Shown: positions 1-8,595, counted from the stretch's first letter. The stretch is 64,000 bases of DNA from VXNE01 sp963665455 (GCA_963665455.1 OY762279.1:4464001-4528000), one strand, 5' to 3'. The notes: a model not told the origin generated them from the sequence alone. Translations and numbers: made by a program.

Positions 1-1183
1 CGACTTCTCCGAAAACCGCTCGGACTTCGTTGTTCTGGAGGGTCACGGTATCGACGATCGGGACGCCGCCCGCAACGAACTTCAGGCCGAAGGGAACCCC
101 AGCGTCTCTCGAATAGACGCCGGCCGTGTAGGTAAAGCGATCAGCCGACCCGGAATAACGCAGCTCATGGGTGTCCATCTCTACGCCGATGTTCGCGAAA
201 ATGACGAAGCCGGCAAAGGCCGGAATCGTGAGCAGGTGATCGTATTCGGTCCTCCCGTAGGCATACAGCAGTTCGCCCGGCCCCAGACTCGCAGTGGCCG
301 TCAGCGTGTATCGGTCGTACTCCGTTTCGCCGTATGCCCCGCCTGGGGGGATCACGCCGTCGTCGGTCGCCCGGTCTTCCGCATCCCAACCGCGTTGCTC
401 GTTCAGCCAGGCCGAAGCAACGATCTCGATGTCGTCGGTGGGCGTGTACGCCAGCTTGGCGCGAACGCCGCTGGCGTCGCGGCTGTTGGCGTCGTCCTCG
501 TTCTCGTTGTCGAGCCAGCCGCCGCGGTCCTCGTCGAAGCCGACCACGCGCAGCGCCAGTTGGTCTTCGACCAGGGGAATGTTGATCATCCCGCGGGCAC
601 CCCGGGTGTCGCCGCCGTCAAAACTCCCGTAGAAGGCGTCTACGTGCATTCCGAAGGCCGAGGGATCGGGATCGCGCGTCACGATGTGCACCGTTCCCCC
701 CATGGAACCATCGCCGAATATGGTGCCCTGCGGACCCCGCAACACCTCGATGCGCTCGATGTCGAAAGCGCGCACATCCGGGTTGATCGGCAACACCAGA
801 CCGACAAACGGGACATCGTCCACGTAGTAGCCCACCGTCTGTGAGCCCGAGGTCGTGGAGGTCCCGCGGATCGTGATCCGCTGCGCGCCGCCGGCCGTAT
901 CGTCGGAGAGATTCACTCCCGGAGCGAGCTCGAGGACGTCGTAGATGCTCCTCGCGCTGTTGTCGCGCATGGTGGTCTCGTCAAGGACGGTGAGCGCGAT
1001 GGGGACATCCATCGCGTTCTCCGAGCGTTTTCGCGCGGTGACAATGACCTCCTCGATAACGCGTGTCTCTTCCGCACTCGCGTCACCTGCTTCGGCCGCT
1101 TCGCCCGCGGCGCCGAGACCGGCCAATATCGTCGCGACGACAACGACACCGAAGCGGTTGCCTGGTCGTGCTTTCTGACTCAT
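1..1183 (-). CDS. TonB-dependent outer-membrane receptor, N-terminal part
   Basis: The first 394 codons of a TonB-dependent receptor; the beta-barrel continues past base 1. The ATG at 1183 is preceded by AAGGAGG about 8 bases upstream. Residues 1-32 form a signal peptide with a hydrophobic VVVVATILAGLGAAG core. A TonB-box-like stretch (IEEVIVTARKR, residues 43-53) follows, and then the plug domain, with the family pattern RIEVLRGPQGTIFG at 144-157 and GGTVHIVTR at 162-170. The product would import a large or scarce ligand across the outer membrane using TonB energy. The ligand cannot be read from this fragment. The start of the conserved ALFGEV-type strand is visible at the window edge, so the frame is open there. 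The family call is secure. Confidence 0.93.
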   Translation of the reverse strand, partial: MSQKARPGNRFGVVVVATILAGLGAAGEAAEAGDASAEETRVIEEVIVTARKRSENAMDVPIALTVLDETTMRDNSARSIYDVLELAPGVNLSDDTAGGAQRITIRGTSTTSGSQTVGYYVDDVPFVGLVLPINPDVRAFDIERIEVLRGPQGTIFGDGSMGGTVHIVTRDPDPSAFGMHVDAFYGSFDGGDTRGARGMINIPLVEDQLALRVVGFDEDRGGWLDNENEDDANSRDASGVRAKLAYTPTDDIEIVASAWLNEQRGWDAEDRATDDGVIPPGGAYGETEYDRYTLTATASLGPGELLYAYGRTEYDHLLTIPAFAGFVIFANIGVEMDTHELRYSGSADRFTYTAGVYSRDAGVPFGLKFVAGGVPIVDTVTLQNNEVRAVFGEV

Positions 1184-1376
1184 CGTGTTCCCCTCCTTCG
1201 TTGCCCGTCCTACCTCGCGCTTGCCGAAGACCGGGACCGACCCGGCACCGGCCAGGAGGATGGAGCATTCATCCAGCAGACTACATTGCTGCCGGTGACT
1301 GCATCAAGACGGCGCACCGGCGCTCGGGCCGCCAACCCGGGTCTCGCCGGTTGCGACCCCCCGGCCCAGGGCGCCC

Positions 1377-1553
1377 GTGTCCTTCGTCGCCGAGTTCCCG
1401 GCGCGGTGGGTCAGCTCCACGATTCGCGGCTTCGCGATGCACGCCCCGGCGGCGCTGGACGGAGAACATCTCGCCGACGAACTGATCGACGCGGTGGCGC
1501 GGTATCTGCTCACCGAGCCGGAGAGCGAGCGTAAAGCGCTCGATGGAGTATGA
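1377..1553 (+). other. Possible small gene or gene remnant
   Basis: This lies in the 401-base stretch between the TonB receptor and the toxin-antitoxin pair. A GTG at 1377 opens a 58-codon frame whose translation looks protein-like: a strand-like VSFVAEFPARWV segment, then a helical stretch DELIDAVARYLLTEPESER, ending at TGA 1551-1553. The ribosome site is poor (AGGGC at about 8 bases) and I recognise no family. It may be the tail of a gene whose front was lost. Nothing else stands out in this gap. Confidence 0.25.
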
Positions 1554-1573
1554 TGTACACTCAGATGAACATC
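1549..1573 (+). promoter_or_regulatory. Candidate -10 box and operator of the toxin-antitoxin operon
   Basis: TATGAT at 1549-1554 resembles a sigma70 -10 box, and the inverted half-sites GATGT (1552-1556) and ACATC (1569-1573) flank the likely transcription start just ahead of the antitoxin. Antitoxins of this class usually repress their own promoter through such palindromes. No good -35 box is seen, so this is tentative. Confidence 0.3.
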
Positions 1574-1584
1574 CGAGGAGGCAA

Positions 1585-1866
1585 ATGACGGTTCAGTACT
1601 CCATCGCCGACGCACGGCGTCACCTCCCCACCCTGGTGCGGGACGCGGAAGCCGGCAGGGCCGTGGAGCTGACGCGCCGAGGCGCTCCCGTGGCAATGCT
1701 GATCGGCCGGCGATCGTACGAGCGCCTGGTCGCGGGCCGTCCCGGTTTCGCGAAGTCCTTCGCGAACTTCGCAAGCGAGGTGGGCCTCAAGGAACTGGCG
1801 CTCGATCCAGACGCAATCTTCGGCGGCGCGCGGCCCGGCACGCCCGGCCGTGACCCGGCCCTGTGA
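1585..1866 (+). CDS. Type II antitoxin, Phd/YefM family
   Basis: A 93-residue antitoxin that would bind and neutralise the PIN-domain toxin encoded immediately downstream. The N-terminal half has the Phd/YefM pattern: YSIADARRHLPTLVRDAEAG (5-24), then VELTRRGAPVAMLIGRRSYERL (27-48), which form the DNA-binding and dimer part. The C-terminal half (about 55-93) is the likely flexible toxin-binding tail. The ATG at 1585 has GAGGAG five bases upstream, which is why it is preferred over an in-frame ATG 42 bases earlier. Its stop overlaps the toxin start in a GTGA, the usual coupled arrangement. Antitoxins of this type normally autorepress. Confidence 0.85.
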   Translation: MTVQYSIADARRHLPTLVRDAEAGRAVELTRRGAPVAMLIGRRSYERLVAGRPGFAKSFANFASEVGLKELALDPDAIFGGARPGTPGRDPAL

Positions 1867-2279
1867 ACCTGCGCTACCTTCTCGACACCAACGTGATCTC
1901 GGAACCGCTTCGGCCCGAGCCCAACGTCCGTGTCATGCGCCGCCTGCGGGTACACGAGACGGAGATCGCGATACCCGCGCCCGTTTGGCACGAACTGCGT
2001 TTCGGCAGCGCCAGGCTGCCGCGGTCAACACGACGGTCGGCCATCGAGCGCTACCTGGAGGATGTGGTCCTGGCCAACTTCCCGGTCATGGAATACGACC
2101 AGCAGGCGGCGGACTGGCATGCGGTCGAGCGGGCGCGACTTGCCGCGGTCGGCCGCACACCGCCGTTCGTTGACGGACAGATCGCCGCAATCTCGAGAGT
2201 CCAGGACCTGACCCTCGTCACGGCGAACGCCCTCGACTTCTCGGACTTCGAGGGATTGCGCGTGCGCAACTGGGCGTAA
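1863..2279 (+). CDS. vapC: PIN-domain ribonuclease toxin, VapC/FitB type
   Basis: A 138-residue PIN-domain protein, the usual toxin length. The acidic metal-binding residues are in place: D8 in LLDTNVIS, E44 in VWHELRFG, D104 in FVDGQIAAIS, and D125 in the VTANALDF stretch. The fold is a magnesium-dependent RNase that in characterised VapC enzymes cuts tRNA or rRNA. Translation starts at a GTG overlapping the antitoxin stop by 4 bases, so the pair is coupled. It ends in RNW near the C-terminus, as many FitB-like members do. All catalytic acids are intact, so it should be active. Confidence 0.88.
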   Translation: MNLRYLLDTNVISEPLRPEPNVRVMRRLRVHETEIAIPAPVWHELRFGSARLPRSTRRSAIERYLEDVVLANFPVMEYDQQAADWHAVERARLAAVGRTPPFVDGQIAAISRVQDLTLVTANALDFSDFEGLRVRNWA

Positions 2280-2490
2280 GTCCCCGTGGCCCGGAGAGCC
2301 ACCGTTTCTCTCCGCAAAGGCCCCGCCCGCCGGCCCACCCACGACGTCCTTTCGGGAAGTCGCCAACGGTGAGCCATCGGCGACTTCAGCCCGGGACTCC
2401 TGGCGGGTGCGCTACGGGACTGACAGAGAGCCACGACCTGACCCTTGCGAAGACTGCTGGAGCCCGGCAACTGCGCGCTCCAGCGTAGCG

Positions 2491-3675
2491 CTACGTTGTC
2501 GGCGCCCTCGTCGCATCCGCCGTCGAGAAGGAGGCAAGCTCCAGCAGCGTCGCCGGCAGCGTCTCCTCCTCCGTCCGATACGCCGGTCCCAGCGAGGGCA
2601 GGTAGGTGAAGTGCCCGAATCCGGCGTCCTCGGACCGAACGCTGGTCCTGACGCCCTCCCGCGACTCGAAGAGCCCGGCAAGCCACTCCCCATGTGACGG
2701 CGGGCACTGCGTGTCGTCCCCGGCATACCACACGGCCACGTTGCGCGTCTCGATCTCGCGCGGATCGAAGCCCCAGCGGGTGTTCACGTCATACGAGAAC
2801 TGGTCCCAGCCTTGTCCCTGGGTGCCCCGCGCCACCAGTCGCCGCTGGTCCGCGCCGAGGGCCTCGAAGACCCACGGCCGCTCCGCCTCCACCTTCCCGC
2901 CGCCGCCGAGCCCGCCCATGTGGCGGGCCGGAGGGGAGATCAGGGGCGCCCGGTACATCAGGTCCGCCGCGACGAAGTTCCATGCCTGGTACCACGCACG
3001 GGCGTCCGTCTTCGGCAACTTGTCCCCGTCGTGCTGAAAGTCGAACTCCCTGCAGATGTGTTCGGGCAGGTAGGGCACGTTGAGTCCCAGCGCGACGCAG
3101 CGGTCGGGCCCGAAGTGCCAGGCGACCGCCATCGCGTGGGCCGTGCCAAGGGACGTGCCCTCCACCATGAACTCCCCTACGCGCTCCTCTTCCAGGATCG
3201 CCTCGAGGTCGCGCGGGAAGTCCGCGATTCTGCGGCCGGGGAGCGGGTCGCTATAGCCGTAGCCGGGCATGGAGGGCGCGATGCCCTTCAGGTTGAGTTC
3301 CTCGCACAGCGCCGCGTTCATTCCGCACTGCCAGCCTCCGGTCGTGCCCGCGCCGTGGATCTGCACGATGACCCGGGCGTCCGGATGGCTGCTGCCGTAC
3401 ACGAGGTACTCCACGATCCGGCCGTCCGCGGTCCTGACGTGGCGCCCCTCACCTCCAAGACGCGCCGCATCCCGCTGCTGCTCGGCCGCGTCGAAGGGAC
3501 GCAATGGCTGCGCTCGCCTCACGAGGCCGTAGAGGGTCACGGCAACCCACGGTACGAGCGGGACTCCGACGATGACCGCCGCGATGGCAGGAAGCAGCGG
3601 CAGGAACAGGAAACACGCGACCGCCCCAGCGACGGTGCCGAGCAGGACCAGTGCAACGAACGCGAGCGCCAGCAT
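2491..3675 (-). CDS. Membrane-anchored alpha/beta hydrolase
   Basis: A 394-residue protein with two hydrophobic N-terminal segments (about 1-28 and 30-52), then an alpha/beta hydrolase fold. The oxyanion region reads IHGAG (107-111). The nucleophile elbow is GTSLG with Ser175. A likely acid lies in YAGDDTQCPP, and the histidine in AGFGHFTYLPS near the C-terminus. The ATG at 3675 follows the stop of the upstream D-aminoacylase-type gene by only 3 bases, so the two form an operon and may act on related amide or ester substrates (inference). The substrate is unknown. Confidence 0.8.
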   Translation of the reverse strand: MLALAFVALVLLGTVAGAVACFLFLPLLPAIAAVIVGVPLVPWVAVTLYGLVRRAQPLRPFDAAEQQRDAARLGGEGRHVRTADGRIVEYLVYGSSHPDARVIVQIHGAGTTGGWQCGMNAALCEELNLKGIAPSMPGYGYSDPLPGRRIADFPRDLEAILEEERVGEFMVEGTSLGTAHAMAVAWHFGPDRCVALGLNVPYLPEHICREFDFQHDGDKLPKTDARAWYQAWNFVAADLMYRAPLISPPARHMGGLGGGGKVEAERPWVFEALGADQRRLVARGTQGQGWDQFSYDVNTRWGFDPREIETRNVAVWYAGDDTQCPPSHGEWLAGLFESREGVRTSVRSEDAGFGHFTYLPSLGPAYRTEEETLPATLLELASFSTADATRAPTT

Positions 3676-3678
3676 CGC

Positions 3679-5370
3679 TTACATCCCCCGGAACAGCCTT
3701 CCGGCCAACGCTCCGGTGTGTTCGTTGTCCTCGAGGAAGACCTCACCCGCCACGATCGTGTGGCTGATCCCGTCCGCGACCTGCTTGAGCCGCGTGGCGC
3801 CGCCGGGCAGGTCGTGCACGACTTCGGGCATGCGCGGCCCCACGGTCTCCGGGTCGAAGATCACGAGGTCCGCGTTCAGGCCCTCGCGCAGCAGCCCGCG
3901 GTCGTGCATGCCCCAGGAAGACGCGGGGATCGAGGTGAGTTGCCGGACTGCTTCCTCCAGCGTCATCGCCTCCCGTTCGCGGACCCAGTGTCCGAGCAGG
4001 TGCGTCTGCAGGGAGCTGTCCATGATCTGCGAGACGTGGGCGCCCGAGTCCGAGAACGTCACCACGGAACGGGGATGCCGCATCATCTCGAGCACGTGAC
4101 CCTGGTCCTCGTTCGCGGCGGGCTGGAAGAAGAACTGTTTGAGGTCCTTCTGCAACGCCAGTTCGATCATGAGGTCGACTGGGTCCATGTCCCGCTCGCG
4201 CGCGACATCCACGAGACGGCGCGGCTCCCCCAGCATCGAATCCAGGACGAAGAACCAGTTCCAGTCCGGCGGTCGGGCCTCGACGCCAACGATCTTCCGT
4301 TCCGGGCGTGGGCCGTTGGCGATTTCGACGAGCTTCGCGCGCAACGCCGGGTCGCGCAGCTTCGCCTGCTGCTCGGCCAGCGGCAGGTGCCGGATGTCCC
4401 GCCAGACGTCCCAGTGGTCGAAGGGCATCTGGGTCTCGAAGGACATCATGGTGTTGAGCGCCCGCGAGTGGACCTGCACGAAGATGCGGCCGCCGGCCGC
4501 GGCGGTTTCGTCGGCCAAGTCGAAGTAGGGGCGCCAGAAGTCCGGCGCGCGCCGCGTGCTGAACATCCCCCACGTCTGCGTGACACCCGAGTCGACGGCC
4601 AGGTCGCGCAGGCGTTCGTGGTAGTCGCGCAGGCGCTCCGGACTGCGCCCGGGGGTCTCACCGGCGATCTCGAAGACACCGCGCCCCGTCTCGCCCACGG
4701 CGCAGACGATGGCCCGCACCTCGTTCCAGTCCGCCGCCCGGCTCGCCACCGGGCGGTCGTCCGCCGTGACGTGGTTCGTGGTGCGGGAGGTGGAGAAGCC
4801 CATGGCCCCGGCCTCGACGGCCTCCCTCGCCAGGGCGCACATGTGCGCCAACTCGTCGGGGGTCGCCTGATCCGTGAAGGCACGTTCGCCCATCACGTAC
4901 GTACGGAGCGCCGAGTGGCCGATGTAGCCCGCGTAGTGGATGCCTTTCGGCAGGGCGTCGATCGTGTCCAGGAACTCGGGGAAGGTCTCCCACGACCAAC
5001 CGATCCCGGCCTGCATCGCTTCCGGCGCGATGTCCTCGGCGCGTTCGAGATTCCGGAACACGAAGCCCGCGTCCTGCTCGGCGCAAGGCGCCAGGGTGAA
5101 GCCGCAGTTGCCCATCACGACGGTCGTCACGCCGTGGTACGAGGAGCAGGATCCTAGCTGGTCCCAGAAGATCTGCGCGTCCATGTGCGTGTGACCGTCG
5201 ACGAACCCCGGCGCGACGGCATGGCCCTCTGCGTCGATTTCCCGGGCCGCGCGCTCGCGGATGCGTCCAATCCGAGCGATGCGGCCGTCCTTGACGGCGA
5301 CGTCCCCCCGAAACCGCGGCGTGCCCGCGCCGTCGATGATCCAGCCGTTCCTGATGAGCAGATCGTGCAT
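3679..5370 (-). CDS. N-acyl-D-amino-acid deacylase family amidohydrolase
   Basis: A 563-residue metal-dependent hydrolase of the D-aminoacylase branch of the amidohydrolase superfamily. It opens with the strand HDLLIRNGWIIDGAGTPRF (2-20), typical of urease-like composite domains. The metal motif GFVDGHTHMD has H60 and H62, and a conserved cysteine lies in VMGNCGFTLAPC. The C-terminus has the closing NADLVIFDPETV segment. I chose the ATG at 5370 because GAGGGAGGG lies just upstream; a longer frame from 5394 has no ribosome site. Family members remove the acyl group from N-acyl-D-amino acids. Members of this size also include dihydropyrimidinase-like hydrolases, so the exact substrate is open. 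It is first in a two-gene operon with the hydrolase at 2491-3675. Confidence 0.88.
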   Translation of the reverse strand: MHDLLIRNGWIIDGAGTPRFRGDVAVKDGRIARIGRIRERAAREIDAEGHAVAPGFVDGHTHMDAQIFWDQLGSCSSYHGVTTVVMGNCGFTLAPCAEQDAGFVFRNLERAEDIAPEAMQAGIGWSWETFPEFLDTIDALPKGIHYAGYIGHSALRTYVMGERAFTDQATPDELAHMCALAREAVEAGAMGFSTSRTTNHVTADDRPVASRAADWNEVRAIVCAVGETGRGVFEIAGETPGRSPERLRDYHERLRDLAVDSGVTQTWGMFSTRRAPDFWRPYFDLADETAAAGGRIFVQVHSRALNTMMSFETQMPFDHWDVWRDIRHLPLAEQQAKLRDPALRAKLVEIANGPRPERKIVGVEARPPDWNWFFVLDSMLGEPRRLVDVARERDMDPVDLMIELALQKDLKQFFFQPAANEDQGHVLEMMRHPRSVVTFSDSGAHVSQIMDSSLQTHLLGHWVREREAMTLEEAVRQLTSIPASSWGMHDRGLLREGLNADLVIFDPETVGPRMPEVVHDLPGGATRLKQVADGISHTIVAGEVFLEDNEHTGALAGRLFRGM

Positions 5371-5516
5371 GGGTGCCCTCCCTCTCTCGAACACCGCAGT
5401 TTACACTTGGTGTGCGCCCACAGCCTGCGCGCGGCGTCTGACGGTCGTTTGGCAGTTTGACACGTGGGCGGTTTTGGCCCACGCTTTGCCGACACGGCAG
5501 CGTTTGGGAGGTGACG

Positions 5517-5747
5517 ATGCCGACAGGTGGCAAGGCCAGCCGAACCGTCGGTGACCCGGTGGGCTCGTCCCGATCAGTCGGATTGGGACCCGCGACTCAC
5601 CAGAAGCCCACGTCAATCGGGGCAAGGTCGCCCGCAGTGAGAACGGTCGCTGCGGGTTCAGCCGCGCCTGCGGCCCGCGATTGCCGCCAAGCGATCATGC
5701 AGAAGGCGGCCAACGCTCGATGGAGCGCAGTCGGCGACGGCGCATAG
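5517..5747 (+). CDS. Possible small protein of unknown function
   Basis: Within the 465-base gap between the deacylase and the next gene, an ATG at 5517 is preceded by a good GGGAGG (5506-5511) at 5 bases and opens a 76-codon frame. The translation is rich in Ala, Gly, Ser and Arg with no recognisable domain. Because it looks like average GC-rich sequence, the ribosome site may be chance. It is reported as a weak candidate only. Confidence 0.2.
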   Translation: MPTGGKASRTVGDPVGSSRSVGLGPATHQKPTSIGARSPAVRTVAAGSAAPAARDCRQAIMQKAANARWSAVGDGA

Positions 5748-5769
5748 CCTTTTTCGATGCGCCGTAAGT

Positions 5770-5788
5770 GAGAAAAATTATCATTTTC
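5770..5788. promoter_or_regulatory. Fur-box-like AT-rich site
   Basis: An unusually AT-rich patch in a GC-rich gap. The bottom strand of 5770-5788 agrees with the 19-base Fur consensus (GATAATGATAATCATTATC) at 15 of 19 positions by my count. It sits 48 bases upstream of the small gene at 5836, so iron control of that operon is conceivable. A 6-base-pair hairpin (5795-5810, loop GTAT) follows. Function is inferred from resemblance alone. Confidence 0.35.
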
Positions 5789-5835
5789 ATTTCGGTGCCG
5801 GTATCGGCACGGAAGATAGGCTTTTGGGGTGCGAA

Positions 5836-6138
5836 ATGAGCGACGAGTTGGCCTTGACTGACCCCGGTAAAATAGCCGCAGCGGCCGAAAAGATATACGA
5901 CGAGCGGTATCGGCAAAAGTACGAGGGCAAGTTCCTCGGACAGTTTGTGGTCATCGATGTGCACGGTGGATCGGCCTACCAAGGAGAGTTTGCGGAGGAG
6001 GCGCTACAGAAGGCCAGAGAGAGTGCTCCTCATGGCGTCTTCCATCTGATCAGAATTGGCGCTCCGGGAGCGTTTAAGGTGAGCTACGTTGGCGAGCGAG
6101 AAACCAGCTGGAATTGGGTACTTCGACCAGCAGGGTAA
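5836..6138 (+). CDS. Hypothetical protein, partner of retropepsin-like gene
   Basis: A 100-residue acidic-to-neutral protein with no membrane segment. Its visible parts are an N-terminal helix (PGKIAAAAEKIYDERYRQKYEG), a strand GQFVVIDVHGGSAYQG, a helix EEALQKARESAPHG and a final strand pair VFHLIRIG/AFKVSYVG. That order suggests a small alpha/beta fold. The next gene starts inside its last 50 bases, and such short proteins are often found just ahead of bacterial clan-AA proteases, so the two are probably co-translated. ATG 5836 is chosen over a TTG at 5824. I do not assign a function. Confidence 0.7.
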   Translation: MSDELALTDPGKIAAAAEKIYDERYRQKYEGKFLGQFVVIDVHGGSAYQGEFAEEALQKARESAPHGVFHLIRIGAPGAFKVSYVGERETSWNWVLRPAG

Positions 6139-6511
6139 CGCATGCTTGAAGTTCCACCTCCGTGGCGTGCGACATCAGCCGCCCGGAGTGGAGTTCGAGG
6201 CGATCATAGACACCGGGTTCACGGGGTTCATCCAACTCCCTCTATCCCATGCTATGTCGTTGTCCCTTCCTCTCGAGGGCACGAACGCGGTGACTCTGGC
6301 GGATGGTTCCACCTTGGTGATGCTCACTGCTATGGCAGAGGCCACCCTAGTCGGTAGGTCAGAAGTTGGCGTCGTCCTGCTGTCCATGACGTCCGAGTCA
6401 GTACTCGTTGGCATGGATTTCCTGCGCAGGTTCGAGCGCGCCCTTCTCGTATCAAAGCACCTCGGCGTCGTGCTCATAGACGAACCCGATACCCAACTGC
6501 CATCCGAGTAG
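6089..6511 (+). CDS. Retropepsin-like (clan AA) aspartic protease
   Basis: A 140-residue protein with the single-domain aspartic protease pattern IIDTGFTGFIQLP (39-51; catalytic Asp in D-T-G), a flap-like region, and the downstream hydrophobic motif VLVGMDFLRRFE, matching the family's second motif (G-M-D/N-F-L). One domain implies that the enzyme works as a homodimer. The frame starts at a TTG (6089) with AAGGTGAG at 6076-6083, 5 bases away, and overlaps the preceding gene by 50 bases. The role of such bacterial retropepsin-like genes is mostly unknown; some annotators call them clan AA aspartic protease or PIN-like partners. It is cytoplasmic, with no signal peptide. Confidence 0.72.
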   Translation: MASEKPAGIGYFDQQGNACLKFHLRGVRHQPPGVEFEAIIDTGFTGFIQLPLSHAMSLSLPLEGTNAVTLADGSTLVMLTAMAEATLVGRSEVGVVLLSMTSESVLVGMDFLRRFERALLVSKHLGVVLIDEPDTQLPSE

Positions 6512-6745
6512 TCGAGGCTGCGGGGATCCATCCCCGCATGGGGACGCAGCGAATCGCCGTGCGCGTACAGGTCCGTGTAGGCACCCTCACCGGGGGCGAC
6601 GCAACTGGAACAGGACGGGCGACCACAAACAATGCTCCGCTAGTGCCGTCCGCGTCAAGAAGATGTCAGGCTCGAGCGCAACCGGAACCAACCCCGCCCG
6701 GCCATGAAATTGCCGATGCGGGTGGGCTTTGCCAAAATTGCGCGG

Positions 6746-7795
6746 ATGATCAAGACGATTGCCGTGATCGAGGGCGACGACGCCGCCCCCGAAGCCATGC
6801 GCCCGGTCGTGCGGATGCTTAAGTCCCTCAACATCGGGCTGGAGTTCGTCTATCCCGAGGTCGGCGAGGCGGCCCGGGCGAAGACGGGGAACATCTTCCC
6901 GGACGCGGCGCGCGAGACCATCGACCAAGCCGATACCACGTTATTCGGTTCCACCAGCGGCGCCTCCGGCGCTGCGCTCCTCTACCTGCGCTGGGGCAAA
7001 CAGACCTACGCGAACGTGCGCCCGTGCCTGCACCTGCCCGGCTGTGCGACGCCGCTCCGGGATCCCGAGGGGATCGATTTCGCCATCGTTCGCGAGAACC
7101 TGGAAGATCTATACGTCGGCTGCGAGGGTCCGCTTGAGGACCTCGCGCCGCTCAATCTGGTCGGCCGCACCATCCGGCGACCCGTACACGAGATCGGCAC
7201 CGGCAAGTACGCGGTCAAGGCGATCACGCGGGAGGGGACCGAGCGCGTGGTGCGCTTCGCCTGCGAACTCGCCCGCAAGCGTCGTGGTCACCTGACCTGT
7301 GCAACGAAGCACAACATGCTGGCCGGCAGCGACGGCTTCTTTCTCGAAGTCGCGCGCGAGACGTCGGCGGACTATCCGGACATCGATTTCGACTGGTTCA
7401 TCGTGGACGACTTCGCCTGCCGGATGATCCGGGAGCCGCAGCGCTACGACGTGGTGGTGATGCCCAACCTCTACGGCGACATCCTCTCCGACGCCGCCGG
7501 GGGGCTTGTCGGCAGCCTCGGACTCGCCGCCAGCGGCTGCTACGGCGACGACTACGCGTACTTCGAGCCCGCCCACGGCACGGCACCGGACATCGCCGGC
7601 CAGAACATCATCAACCCCACGGCCACGCTGCTCTCGGCGGCCATGATGCTGGAATACCTGGACCACGAACGCGAGGGCGCGCGCCTGCGCGACGCCCTTG
7701 CCCGGGTGTACGCCGACGGGCGTACCCTGACCCCCGACCAAGGCGGCAACGCCAGCACCACGGACTTCTGCAAGGCGGTGGCCGGCGCCCTGTGA
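6746..7795 (+). CDS. Isocitrate/isopropylmalate-type dehydrogenase
   Basis: A 349-residue beta-decarboxylating dehydrogenase. The nucleotide-proximal start TIAVIEGDDAAPE replaces the usual PGDGIGPE. Substrate-site residues lie in YANVRPCLHLPG and IVRENLEDLYVG. The metal-binding aspartates fall in VVMPNLYGDILSDAAGG, and the cofactor loop is FEPAHGTAPDIAGQNIINP. These features fit NAD-dependent isocitrate, 3-isopropylmalate or tartrate dehydrogenases; the length favours the 350-residue NAD-type group. I chose ATG 6746 because the protein begins there with the family's first strand; an ATG at 6704 would add 14 unmatched residues. Its TGA overlaps the next start (GTGA), so it heads a three-gene coupled operon. 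Confidence 0.88.
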   Translation: MIKTIAVIEGDDAAPEAMRPVVRMLKSLNIGLEFVYPEVGEAARAKTGNIFPDAARETIDQADTTLFGSTSGASGAALLYLRWGKQTYANVRPCLHLPGCATPLRDPEGIDFAIVRENLEDLYVGCEGPLEDLAPLNLVGRTIRRPVHEIGTGKYAVKAITREGTERVVRFACELARKRRGHLTCATKHNMLAGSDGFFLEVARETSADYPDIDFDWFIVDDFACRMIREPQRYDVVVMPNLYGDILSDAAGGLVGSLGLAASGCYGDDYAYFEPAHGTAPDIAGQNIINPTATLLSAAMMLEYLDHEREGARLRDALARVYADGRTLTPDQGGNASTTDFCKAVAGAL

Positions 7796-8595
7796 CCATC
7801 CCCTCCTGGGAAGCCCATCCCGGCACCGGCCCGTTCCTGCTCCTCGTGCATGGATTTCTCTCAAGCCGAGCCCAGTGGACGCCGAACCTGGAACCCCTCG
7901 GCGCGGTGTGCCGGCCGGTCACGCTGGAACTGTGGGGGCACGGACGCTCGCCCACGCCCGAGGACGATGCGGCCTACACCCCGGCCGGATACATCGCGGC
8001 CATGGAGACGATCCGCGGCGAACTCGGCGCGGAGTCCTGGTTCGTCTGCGGCTACTCCCTGGGCGGCGCACTCACCATCCGCTACGCGCTCACGCACCCG
8101 GAGCGCGTGACCGGTCACGTCTTCACCAACTCGATGTCCGCGTTCGCCGACGCGGCCCTGGTGAAGCAATGGTCCGAGACCGGCCAACGGTCCGGCGACG
8201 CCATCGAGCACGCCGGCCTGCCCGCCATCGAGCGCATTTCCGTGCATCCGAGGCACGCCCGCCGCCTGCCGTCCGACATGCGGGAGGCCCTGCTGCGTGA
8301 CGCCGCGTTGCTGGATCCCCGCGGGGTCGCCAACACCATCCGCCACACCACGCCGGGGGCCAGCGTGCGCGCGGATGTCGCGGCGAACAGCGTGCCGGCG
8401 CTGCTCGCCTGCGGCCGCTTCGAGAAACGTTTCGACCCCCACAGGAGGTTCGCGGAAACGCACATGCCCGACCTTCGCGTCGTGGAAATGGATGCCGGGC
8501 ACGGGGTGAACATGCAGGATGCCACCCGGTTCAACGCCGCGGTCGCGGACTTCATCGCCACCCACGCCGTCGAGGGCAACGCGGCGCGCACGTGA
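7792..8595 (+). CDS. Alpha/beta hydrolase, MenH-like
   Basis: A 267-residue alpha/beta hydrolase with the layout of the MenH/haloperoxidase group: LLVHGFLSS (17-25) with the oxyanion loop, LWGHGRSPTPEDD (48-60), nucleophile elbow GYSLGG with Ser89, and a C-terminal MDAGHGVNMQDA containing the histidine. The likely acid is near ACGRFEKRFD. It is cytoplasmic. Translation begins at a GTG overlapping the dehydrogenase stop and ends in another GTGA overlap with the acyltransferase, so all three are made together. The substrate is unknown; a CoA thioester or ester hydrolysis role is an inference from the neighbours. Confidence 0.85.
   Translation: MTIPSWEAHPGTGPFLLLVHGFLSSRAQWTPNLEPLGAVCRPVTLELWGHGRSPTPEDDAAYTPAGYIAAMETIRGELGAESWFVCGYSLGGALTIRYALTHPERVTGHVFTNSMSAFADAALVKQWSETGQRSGDAIEHAGLPAIERISVHPRHARRLPSDMREALLRDAALLDPRGVANTIRHTTPGASVRADVAANSVPALLACGRFEKRFDPHRRFAETHMPDLRVVEMDAGHGVNMQDATRFNAAVADFIATHAVEGNAART

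Noticed and set aside
2280..2490. Gene remnant between the first toxin and the alpha/beta hydrolase
   Set aside because: No frame in this 211-base gap shows a ribosome site or a protein-like pattern on either strand.
2812..5157. Plus-strand open frame of about 781 codons
   Set aside because: It is antisense to the hydrolase and D-aminoacylase genes, whose catalytic motifs are clear on the minus strand. The composition is shadow-like.
5795..5810. GTGCCG-GTAT-CGGCAC hairpin as a terminator
   Set aside because: No T-run follows on either strand and it sits immediately ahead of a gene; it is more likely a chance or leader hairpin.
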